The position numbers were made by a program, and so were the translations under genes. Shown here in pieces: positions 1 to 6,583 of a DNA stretch of 38,030 nucleotides (position 1 is the stretch's first letter; each line of letters begins with the position of its first letter). Location: the NCBI GenBank assembly GCA_017440045.1, contig JAFSIA010000025.1:1-38030 (forward strand), given 5' to 3'. This DNA comes from Lachnospiraceae bacterium. GTDB taxonomy: Bacteria > Bacillota > Clostridia > Lachnospirales > Lachnospiraceae. Under the pieces are notes generated by a model. The model was given only the letters and a program-made list of their open reading frames with translations, searched no databases and was not told where the DNA came from.

Positions 1-140
1 AAAGGAGTAGCGATTTGCCAACAGGAGGTTGGCAAAAGGCGCGCCCATGCCACGGAGGGCATGTAAGCGCCGGTCACGAACCCTGCAAATAAAGTAACGT
101 GCAAGGTTCTTAGATAATCTATTTGACGGAACGGGAGAAT
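1..140 (+). ncRNA. Possible structured RNA (stem-loop array), truncated at left edge
   Basis: No coding frame is evident. On the plus strand three stem-loops follow one another: GCCAAC/GTTGGC around AGGAG (about 18-34), CATGCC/GGCATG around ACGGAG (about 47-64, enclosed by GGCGC/GCGCC), and GAACCcTGCA/TGCAaGGTTC (about 79-110). Further ANGGA-type motifs lie at the start (AAGGAG) and near 126 (ACGGAA). The density of stems suggests a folded RNA, but the 5' part is outside the window and no plus-strand gene follows. The opening AGGAGTAGC faintly recalls the Mn2+ riboswitch (yybP-ykoY), but its usual run of four Gs is missing and I could not match its second conserved loop. Strand and function are inference. 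Confidence 0.3.
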
Positions 141-220
141 AAAAATTTAATTTTTTGTAGCTCTTATATATACATTTAGCGCCCGTGTCGGAAGCCTATT
201 ATTTCCCCATAAACTGCAAT

Positions 221-1399
221 TTAGTGGTGGAAAAGTCTGATTCCTGTAAATGCCATTACCATGTTGTACTTATCAGCACACTCGATAACAAGGTCATCTC
301 TTACTGATCCGCCTGGCTGTGCAATGTACTTAACACCGCTCTTCTTTACTCTCTCAATGTTATCTGAGAATGGGAAGAATGCGTCTGAACCACAGATTAC
401 ATCCTGATTCTTGTCTAACCAAGCTCTCTTCTCCTCTGCTGTAAATACTGCTGGCTTAACCTTGAAAATTCTCTCCCAAGCACCATCTGCTAAGATATCC
501 ATACACTCGTCACCCATATAAACATCGATAGCATTGTCTCTGTCTGCACGGCCAAGGCCATCTACAAACTGAAGACCAAGTACCTGTGGTGACTGACGAA
601 GGAACCAGTTGTCTGCCTTCTGTCCAGCAAGTCTTGTACAATGAATTCTTGACTGCTGACCAGCACCGATACCGATTGCCTGACCACCCTTTACATAGCA
701 AACTGAGTTTGACTGTGTGTACTTAAGAGTGATAAGCGCTATCTTCATATCGATAAGAGCTGACTCTGGAATGTCCTTATTCTGTGTAACGATATTTGAA
801 AGTAAATCACCATTGATATCAAGTTCATTACGACCCTGCTCAAATGAAATACCATAAACCTGCTTTGTCTCAAGCTCAGCTGGAACATATGAAGGATCAA
901 TCTTAATTACGTTGTAGTTGCCCTTCTTCTTTTCCTTTAAGATTGCAAGAGCTTCATCAGTGTAATCAGGAGCGATAACACCATCTGAAACCTCTCTCTT
1001 TATAAGCATTGCTGTGTCCTTATCACATGTGTCAGAAAGTGCAATAAAGTCACCAAATGAAGACATTCTGTCTGCACCTCTTGCTCTGGCATATGCACAT
1101 GCAAGTGGTGATAATTCACCAAGGTCATCTACCCAGTAAATCTTTGCTAATGTATCATCAAGAGGAAGACCTACTGCTGCACCGGCTGGTGAAACATGCT
1201 TAAATGATGTAGCTGCTGGAAGACCTGTAGCCTCCTTAAGCTCCTTAACTAACTGCCAACCATTGAATGCATCAAGGAAATTGATATATCCTGGCTTGCC
1301 GTTTAATACTTCTACCGGAAGGTCGCTTCCATCTGCCATATATATTCTAGATGGCTTCTGATTTGGGTTACATCCATACTTTAACTGAATTTCGTTCAT
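221..1399 (-). CDS. AICAR transformylase (stand-alone PurH formyltransferase domain)
   Basis: Phosphoribosylaminoimidazolecarboxamide formyltransferase, the penultimate step of purine synthesis: AICAR + 10-formyl-THF to FAICAR. The 392-residue protein has only the transformylase domain; the N-terminal IMP cyclohydrolase domain of ordinary PurH (about 510-590 aa) is absent. Visible motifs are KYGCNPNQ (7-14), SFKHVSPAGAAVG (65-77) with the catalytic Lys67-His68 pair, KYTQSNSV (226-233), GIGAGQQSR (243-251), SDAFFPF (338-344) and a C-terminal RLFHH. Several blocks resemble the transformylase half of animal ATIC more than E. coli PurH. AAGGAGA lies 7 nt before the ATG. It follows the purO-like gene by 142 nt, under the same ZTP riboswitch, so the two probably supply the two PurH activities as separate proteins. 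Confidence 0.93.
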   Translation of the reverse strand: MNEIQLKYGCNPNQKPSRIYMADGSDLPVEVLNGKPGYINFLDAFNGWQLVKELKEATGLPAATSFKHVSPAGAAVGLPLDDTLAKIYWVDDLGELSPLACAYARARGADRMSSFGDFIALSDTCDKDTAMLIKREVSDGVIAPDYTDEALAILKEKKKGNYNVIKIDPSYVPAELETKQVYGISFEQGRNELDINGDLLSNIVTQNKDIPESALIDMKIALITLKYTQSNSVCYVKGGQAIGIGAGQQSRIHCTRLAGQKADNWFLRQSPQVLGLQFVDGLGRADRDNAIDVYMGDECMDILADGAWERIFKVKPAVFTAEEKRAWLDKNQDVICGSDAFFPFSDNIERVKKSGVKYIAQPGGSVRDDLVIECADKYNMVMAFTGIRLFHH

Positions 1400-1541
1400 T
1401 TTATTTCTCCTTATATAATGTTTTATAAAACAATTGCTTCACTTCTTAGTAACCTCGCTACTTTATAGCATTACTTTAATGCTCATCAGTAAAATTTCTC
1501 TGAAATTCTGGTCACTACTACCGCACTATACCTCTTGTATC
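1400..1541 (-). other. Intercistronic spacer with small hairpins
   Basis: The 142 nt between the purO-like and transformylase genes hold three small inverted repeats on the minus strand: AATTTC/GAAATT, AGCATTA/TAATGCT and AGTA/TACT. None is followed by a U-run, so read-through is expected; they may be RNA-processing or stability elements. No open frame and no convincing promoter were seen. Confidence 0.35.
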
Positions 1542-2258
1542 TTACACGTTTTTATTAACAATACGTGTCTCGTACTTACCTGTTTCAATATCAATAAATC
1601 TGACAAAAAGTGATACCTTGTTATCTTCATTTAAGCTTGTCCATACTTCGTTTGTGAAAGAATCGATATCTGTTCCGTCGATTCCCACCCACTTTGGCTC
1701 TCCTTCAAAGCTTGGAAGTGGATTTCCATCATGCATATATGTGTGGATGAAACGTCCCTCTCCTGCTATTGGATTGTCGTATGTATATGTGTATCTGTTG
1801 CAGCAATCTGGATTACCATTGTTGCTCTTTAAAATAGACATAGCAAAATCATATTTGCCATCTTTTACATTCATAATACCTGAGATTCTAGGTGTGTAGT
1901 TTGGACCGTCTGGCTCGAACTCTCGACATCTGAGTGATACTTCAAATGTCTCTCCCTTGCTCATTCCGTCATATATTGTATCTGTCTGATCACCATTTGT
2001 AACTATTGTTGTATCGCCAAGTACTCTTACTGGAGCATAGATAATGAGGCTTGGGTCCTCAAGCTTTGAAGGGTCAAATGCCTGTGTGCGGATACCCTCT
2101 CCATCCTCTACAAATACTCTGTTACGGCTGTTTGAGCTTCTACCCATGATAAAATATGCTGTAACTGCCTTCTTTCCATCCTTTGACTTGCCGATAACGA
2201 TACCTCTACCTGGGTATTCATTTGCCTTTAATTCGTTGCTAAGATTTAACATGTTCAT
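1542..2258 (-). CDS. PurO-type IMP cyclohydrolase
   Basis: Predicted IMP cyclohydrolase of the archaeal PurO-like family: FAICAR to IMP plus water, the last step of purine synthesis. The recognisable core includes NEYPGRGIVIGKS near the N-terminus, YFIMGRSSNSRNRVF, and later TYTYDNPIAGEGRFIHTYM, as expected for this alpha-beta-beta-alpha NTN-type fold. Size, about 238 aa, suits the family. An upstream in-frame ATG at 2270 directly abuts the Shine-Dalgarno sequence (AAAGGATGG), so I prefer the ATG at 2258, 8 nt after it. The neighbouring gene supplies the missing transformylase, and a ZTP riboswitch precedes both. Function is inferred from family and pathway complementation; the fold call is firm. 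Confidence 0.85.
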   Translation of the reverse strand: MNMLNLSNELKANEYPGRGIVIGKSKDGKKAVTAYFIMGRSSNSRNRVFVEDGEGIRTQAFDPSKLEDPSLIIYAPVRVLGDTTIVTNGDQTDTIYDGMSKGETFEVSLRCREFEPDGPNYTPRISGIMNVKDGKYDFAMSILKSNNGNPDCCNRYTYTYDNPIAGEGRFIHTYMHDGNPLPSFEGEPKWVGIDGTDIDSFTNEVWTSLNEDNKVSLFVRFIDIETGKYETRIVNKNV

Positions 2259-2324
2259 TAGTGTTTCCATCCTTTCTTTGAATAAAGTTTAATTTGTCTG
2301 CCGTACTCCTCGTATATACAGAAA

Positions 2325-2367
2325 CGACCACCCGGACACATACGAATCGTACATGCCCAGGCGGTCG
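2325..2367 (-). terminator. Riboswitch expression-platform hairpin
   Basis: A nearly fully paired hairpin of about 20 bp (with G-U pairs) whose 5' arm contains the CCGCCTGGGC sequence of the ZTP aptamer. The two arms begin CGACCGCCTGGGC and end CCGGGTGGTCG on the minus strand. It is followed by TTTCTG, a poor U-tract. Because the hairpin uses the 3' aptamer segment, ligand binding and hairpin formation should exclude each other, giving an ON switch when ZTP/ZMP is bound. Confidence 0.7.
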
Positions 2368-2440
2368 GCTCACATCATATCACACTCCCTGTAGGTTACC
2401 CTACCACTGATTTAAATCAGCTTTCCGCCAGTCGTGTGAC
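2350..2440 (-). promoter_or_regulatory. ZTP (pfl) riboswitch
   Basis: Read on the minus strand the segment contains the hallmarks of the pfl/ZTP motif: ACGACTGGCGGAAA in the 5' domain, a stem-loop with GGTAGGGTAACCTACAGGGAG, the P1 partner GTGTGAT, and the 3' subdomain GCCGACCGCCTGGGCA. These riboswitches sense ZTP/ZMP, the AICAR nucleotides that build up when 10-formyl-THF is short. Here it stands directly before the two genes that consume AICAR and FAICAR, the classic context for the class. Confidence 0.93.
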
Positions 2441-2450
2441 TGTTATATTT

Positions 2451-2479
2451 ATACTACACGAAGCACCATTTTTTTTCAA
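2451..2479 (-). promoter_or_regulatory. Promoter of the ZTP-riboswitch purine operon
   Basis: TTGAAA (2479-2474), a 17-nt spacer and TAGTAT (2456-2451) on the minus strand, ending about 11 nt before the aptamer. The -35 is good, the -10 moderate. Confidence 0.5.
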
Positions 2480-2529
2480 GTACTATTTTCTCTTAATAGA
2501 TAATCATGCTATCAAACAACTTAGATTGT

Positions 2530-3363
2530 CTAATTTCCATCGCCTCTCTTAACTAAAGCGACAGCCATTTTCCCCATCTCTTCATATCTTTTTTCAACTA
2601 ACTCTTTATCATAAGAGATTATTCCATGATTATTAAGGGGATCGTAAAAATAGTATTTGTCTTCATCACTTCCGGCAAGAAGCAGACAATGCTCCATACC
2701 CTTCCAGGTAAAGGTTTCACCTGTTCTCTCTATGTACCATGAATCTCCTACCGTGGACGCCCTCATGCCCTGAGTTGCCCAAAAAATCACCGGTACACCC
2801 TTATTTACATACTGAGTTATAATATCAGGCACTTCCATTCCTGTTAAATCGTGGACTGCTGCCTCTCCTGCAATCTTTTTGAGAGCCTCTCTGACAACTG
2901 GTGCATAACAGCCCTTTGCCGTAGAGCTTCTCGGATTACCTATGAAAAACTCATTGGGATTTTCCCCTACAAGCTTACCATCCTTTATACTAAGCTCAAA
3001 ATGTGGAAAATAGTTCTCTATAAGCTGATCTATAGTTATATTATATCCCATATGTCTTAAGGCCATAAGAGTTGTAACTCCCTCACAAAATGTAGGGAAA
3101 TTGTCCTGATTATAATACTCAATATTAATAATAATACTAACATCAGGTTTGTCTGGTCTCCACATATTAATAGTTGTAGTTTCCTCCGGATATTCAGATA
3201 CATACTCACCTGTAGTAATCTCATAGGATGGCATATTTATGAGATTTTCTGTAGTTTCAGGTTCACTAAATAAACCCGTCTTAGTAGCCTTCATTACCAG
3301 CACTATATCAACTATAAAAACTATTGCCGTAAGAGCCAGAAATATCTTCTTCGCCCTACTCAT
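2530..3363 (-). CDS. Membrane-anchored C39-like cysteine peptidase family protein
   Basis: A 277-residue protein with an N-terminal signal-anchor (hydrophobic 7-24 after SRAKK), a Thr/Glu-rich linker (about 34-65) and a C39_2-like papain-fold domain. Catalytic candidates are Cys93 in FPTFCEGVTTLMAL, His225 in KGMEHCLLLAG and Asp241 in YYFYDPLN. It would act on the outer face of the membrane; the substrate is unknown. Start ATG has GGGAGA 5 nt upstream. It begins 14 nt after the nadC stop, so it is probably the last gene of the nad operon, although no functional link with NAD synthesis is obvious. No clear terminator follows. Confidence 0.75.
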   Translation of the reverse strand: MSRAKKIFLALTAIVFIVDIVLVMKATKTGLFSEPETTENLINMPSYEITTGEYVSEYPEETTTINMWRPDKPDVSIIINIEYYNQDNFPTFCEGVTTLMALRHMGYNITIDQLIENYFPHFELSIKDGKLVGENPNEFFIGNPRSSTAKGCYAPVVREALKKIAGEAAVHDLTGMEVPDIITQYVNKGVPVIFWATQGMRASTVGDSWYIERTGETFTWKGMEHCLLLAGSDEDKYYFYDPLNNHGIISYDKELVEKRYEEMGKMAVALVKRGDGN

Positions 3364-3377
3364 ATTAATCTCCCGAT

Positions 3378-4235
3378 TTACTCGATTGGCTCAAGATTCT
3401 TAAGTGAAATATCCATAATTGGCGCAGAATGTGTAAGTGCTCCACATGATACATAATCAACACCTATCTCTGCTATCTCCTTAAGTCTCTCCTTTGTAAC
3501 ATTTCCAGAACACTCTGTCTCAGCCTTACCAGCTACTAATGCTACGGCCTGCTTCATTGTATCATTATCCATATTATCAAGCATAATGATGTCAGCACCG
3601 GCTTCAACTGCCTCCTTAAGCTGCTCAAGAGTCTCTACCTCAACCTCTATCTTTCGAACAAATGGTGCGTATTCCTTAGCCATCTGAACTGCCTTTGTAA
3701 TGCTTCCGGCTGCACCAATGTGATTATCCTTAATAAGCACTCCGTCTGAAAGGTTATATCTGTGGTTTGTACCACCGCCAACCTTTACAGCATGCTTCTC
3801 GAATGGTCTCATATTAGGTGTTGTCTTTCTTGTATCAAGAAGCTTAGTCTTATATCCCTTAAGCTCCTCTACCATATCATGAGTAAGAGTAGCTATACCA
3901 CTCATTCTCTGAAGATAATTAAGAGCTGTACGCTCGCCTGAGAGAAGTACTCTTATATCTCCGTATACTGTTCCCATAAGCTGACCCTTCTTAACCTCAT
4001 CACCATCACAGAGCAATGTCTCAAAAACAGACTCACTGTCAAGAAGTTCAAATACTCTCTTAAACACGTCAAGACCACAAATAATACCATCCTGCTTACA
4101 GATAAGGTCTGCCTTACCCATTCTAGCCTCTCTCATAACAGCATTAGTTGTTACGTCCTCGCTTGTAATATCCTCCTTAAGAGCATTTATAATGTAGTCG
4201 TCTACATTAATTTTCATTGTTACACCATTTATCAT
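3378..4235 (-). CDS. nadC: Quinolinate phosphoribosyltransferase (nicotinate-nucleotide pyrophosphorylase)
   Basis: Third enzyme of the aspartate route to NAD: quinolinate + PRPP to nicotinate mononucleotide, CO2 and PPi. The protein has the family's ALKEDITSEDVTT start, LLSGERTALNYLQRMSGIAT, TRKTTPNMRPFEKHAVKVGGGTNHR-type active-site block (Arg/Lys/His residues binding quinolinate), and the barrel end IEVEVET...IMLDNM. I choose the ATG at 4235 because GGAG lies 7 nt before it; ATGs at 4247 and 4217 lack good spacing. The gene overlaps the nadB 3' end (nadB stop 4209-4207), a sign of translational coupling. Confidence 0.95.
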   Translation of the reverse strand: MINGVTMKINVDDYIINALKEDITSEDVTTNAVMREARMGKADLICKQDGIICGLDVFKRVFELLDSESVFETLLCDGDEVKKGQLMGTVYGDIRVLLSGERTALNYLQRMSGIATLTHDMVEELKGYKTKLLDTRKTTPNMRPFEKHAVKVGGGTNHRYNLSDGVLIKDNHIGAAGSITKAVQMAKEYAPFVRKIEVEVETLEQLKEAVEAGADIIMLDNMDNDTMKQAVALVAGKAETECSGNVTKERLKEIAEIGVDYVSCGALTHSAPIMDISLKNLEPIE

Positions 4236-5523
4236 AAAATTCTCCATCCTTTCTCTTTATTTCATCTAAAACAATACGCTTGTATTGTTCCTTAAGCTCA
4301 TCTAATGAACTATATTTTTCCAAGTCCACTGCAACTTCTTCTATCTTCGCAGTGTCAATATCTTTCATTATATCATCAGCCGCTCTCTTCGCAAATACCA
4401 ATGCCTCAAGAAGTGAGTTGCTTGCAAGTCTGTTGGCACCATGTACACCATTACATGCCGTCTCTCCGGCAGCATACAGATTCTTCATAGATGTCTTTCC
4501 ATCTCTGTCAGTATGTATTCCACCCATTAAGTAGTGCTGTGCAGGAACAACTGGTATAGCCTCCTTGCCCATATCGTAGCCCTCTTCTAAGCAGTGGGCA
4601 TATATGTTAGGAAATCGCTCTGCAATCTCTTCCTTTGACATTGTATCCTTTATAGAAAGCATTACATGCTCTGTTCCATCTTTTTTCATCTGCTTTAAGA
4701 TTTCGCCTGTCACAACATCTCGAGGCTGCAACTCATCTGTAAAGCGTTCACCATTCTTATCAAGAAGTATGGCGCCCTCACCTCTCACTGACTCTGATAT
4801 AAGGAACCTGCGTCCCTCCTTCTCAGAATAAAACACAGTCGGATGAATCTGAATATAATTAATATTCTCAAGCTCTATGCCGTGCTTTAGCGCTATGGCA
4901 AAGCTGTCTCCTGTCAAATGTCTGAAATTAGTTGAATTCTTAAAGAGACCGCCTATACCGCCTGTAGCTAATATAACCTTCTTGCAATATACTGGGCTTA
5001 TATTTCCTTCTTTATCACTTACAACGATACCCTTAGCTTCATTATCCTTTGCTATAATATCAATCATAGTGGTGTACTCATAGAAATCTACATTTGGAAG
5101 CTCTCTTACATTTCTAAGAAGCTCAGAAGTTATCTCTTTTCCAGTCACATCATCATGGTGAAGAATTCTAAATGCCGAATGTCCACCTTCCCTTGTAAAT
5201 GAATAGCTTCCATCAGCTTCTCTCTCAAAATCCACACCGTACTTTACAAGACTGTCAATCACTTCTCTTGAGGAACGCAACATAATATCTACTGATTCCT
5301 TGCGATTTTCATATCTTCCAGCCTTCATTGTATCTTCAAAATAACTTTCATAATCATCCTCATTAAGCAGCATACAAATACCACCCTGAGCCAGATATGA
5401 GTCACTATTTTCTGCCATATCTTTTGTAATCATAAGAATATTTAAGTCCTTACTAAGACTTAATGCAGCGTATAAACCTGCTGCTCCTGTTCCTACGATT
5501 ACCACATCATAATTTTTTTTCAT
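4207..5523 (-). CDS. nadB: L-aspartate oxidase
   Basis: FAD-dependent oxidation of L-aspartate to iminoaspartate, which NadA condenses with dihydroxyacetone phosphate. The N-terminus has the dinucleotide-binding motif VVIVGTGAAGLYAALSLS; further family blocks are EGGHSAFRILHHDDVTGKEI, HPTVFYSE, SVRGEGAILLDKNGERF, HYLMGGIHTD and GVHGANRLASNSLLEALVF. About 438 aa, slightly shorter than E. coli NadB (540), as common in Clostridia. I place the start at MKKNYDVV (5523), with AAAGGCGG about 7 nt upstream, rather than 57 nt earlier inside nadA. It lies 19 nt after nadA. Confidence 0.95.
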   Translation of the reverse strand: MKKNYDVVIVGTGAAGLYAALSLSKDLNILMITKDMAENSDSYLAQGGICMLLNEDDYESYFEDTMKAGRYENRKESVDIMLRSSREVIDSLVKYGVDFEREADGSYSFTREGGHSAFRILHHDDVTGKEITSELLRNVRELPNVDFYEYTTMIDIIAKDNEAKGIVVSDKEGNISPVYCKKVILATGGIGGLFKNSTNFRHLTGDSFAIALKHGIELENINYIQIHPTVFYSEKEGRRFLISESVRGEGAILLDKNGERFTDELQPRDVVTGEILKQMKKDGTEHVMLSIKDTMSKEEIAERFPNIYAHCLEEGYDMGKEAIPVVPAQHYLMGGIHTDRDGKTSMKNLYAAGETACNGVHGANRLASNSLLEALVFAKRAADDIMKDIDTAKIEEVAVDLEKYSSLDELKEQYKRIVLDEIKRKDGEFYDKWCNNEN

Positions 5524-5542
5524 AATAATCCGCCTTTCGGAC

Positions 5543-6457
5543 TTAGCCTTTAAATTCAAGCATTCTCTTAAGTGGAGCATTTGCCTTGTCGATTACTTCA
5601 TCGGTCAAAGTCACTTCATGTTCCATGTTTTCCAATGATGATATAACCTTGTCCAATGTAATCTTTTTCATATTTGGACAAATCTGCATCTCATTTGCAG
5701 GATAAAACTGCTTGTATGGATTCTTTGACTTAAGCTCAAACATAACGCCAAGCTCTGTTCCGATAATAAACTCTCTCTCCTCAGAATTTGTAGCAAAATC
5801 TATAATTCCGGCTGTACTTCCTGCATAATCAGCCAAATCAACTATCTCTTTTCTACATTCCGGATGAACTAAAAACAGTGCGTCCGGATGGGCTGCTTTA
5901 GCCGCTAAAACGCTCTCCTTTGTCAATTCTTTATGTACATGACAATAACCGTCATTTAAGATAATGTTTTTATCTGTAACCTTATCCTTTATATAACCAC
6001 CGAGATTCTGGTCAGGGATAAAGAAAATATTCTTGTTTGGAAGAGCCTTTACAATCTCGAGGGCATTGGAAGATGTAACGCATACATCTGAATGCATCTT
6101 AAGCTCTGCTGTGGAATTTACATAACACACAACAGCCAAATCATCATATTTTGCTCTAAGTTCCTTTATCTTCTCCACCTGTGCCATATGTGCCATAGGA
6201 CAATCTGCTGTAGCATCCGGCAAAAGAACTGTCTTGTCAGGATTTAATATCTTTGCACTTTCTCCCATGAACATAACACCACAGAACAAAATAACTTTTT
6301 TGTCTATTCCTGTAGCAACCTTTGCTAAATAGAAGGAATCTCCCACATAATCAGCTATCTCCTGTACATCATCATCAACATAATAATGGGCTAAAATAAC
6401 TGCATCCTTCTCCTCTTTTAATCTTTTGATTTTCTCAAATTTTTCTCTATTAATCAT
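5543..6457 (-). CDS. nadA: Quinolinate synthase
   Basis: [4Fe-4S] enzyme that condenses iminoaspartate with dihydroxyacetone phosphate to quinolinate. The 304-residue protein shows the family features AHYYVDDDVQEIADYVGDS, FCGVMFMGESAKILNP, and three spaced cysteines likely to hold the cluster: Cys86 (ADCPMAHM), Cys172 (GYCHVH) and Cys260 (MQICPNMKKITL). It is the first gene of nadA-nadB-nadC-(C39 peptidase). A strong promoter lies about 60 nt upstream. I did not recognise a NiaR-type operator. Confidence 0.96.
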   Translation of the reverse strand: MINREKFEKIKRLKEEKDAVILAHYYVDDDVQEIADYVGDSFYLAKVATGIDKKVILFCGVMFMGESAKILNPDKTVLLPDATADCPMAHMAQVEKIKELRAKYDDLAVVCYVNSTAELKMHSDVCVTSSNALEIVKALPNKNIFFIPDQNLGGYIKDKVTDKNIILNDGYCHVHKELTKESVLAAKAAHPDALFLVHPECRKEIVDLADYAGSTAGIIDFATNSEEREFIIGTELGVMFELKSKNPYKQFYPANEMQICPNMKKITLDKVISSLENMEHEVTLTDEVIDKANAPLKRMLEFKG

Positions 6458-6514
6458 AATTCTGGAAATCTCCTTTAAACTACGTTTAAAAGCGTAACTT
6501 TAAACATCCTACCT

Positions 6515-6543
6515 ATTATCTATTGAAAGAGGTGATTTGTCAA
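6515..6543 (-). promoter_or_regulatory. Promoter of the nadABC operon
   Basis: TTGACA (6543-6538), 17-nt spacer, GATAAT (6520-6515) on the minus strand: near-consensus sigma-A promoter. The -35 overlaps one arm of the inverted repeat at 6526-6575, so a regulator binding the repeat would block RNA polymerase. Confidence 0.75.
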
Positions 6544-6575
6544 ATATTGTGAAATAATTAACAAACCACCTCTTT
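6526..6575. repeat. Inverted repeat at the nadA promoter / end of ABC gene
   Basis: Arms AAAGAGGTGATTTGT (6526-6540) and ACAAACCACCTCTTT (6561-6575), one mismatch in 15, separated by 20 nt. On the plus strand the right arm is followed by TTATT; on the minus strand there is no U-run. It could be a weak terminator for the ABC exporter genes, an operator for nad genes, or both. Confidence 0.5.
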
Positions 6576-6583
6576 TTATTAAT

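Noticed and set aside
1-60. Mn2+ (yybP-ykoY) riboswitch
   Set aside because: Only AGGAGTAGC matches; the four-G run and second conserved loop were not found and no plus-strand gene follows. Kept only as an unidentified structured element.
6526-6575. NiaR or NrtR operator
   Set aside because: I could not match a known consensus with confidence, so it is listed only as an inverted repeat.
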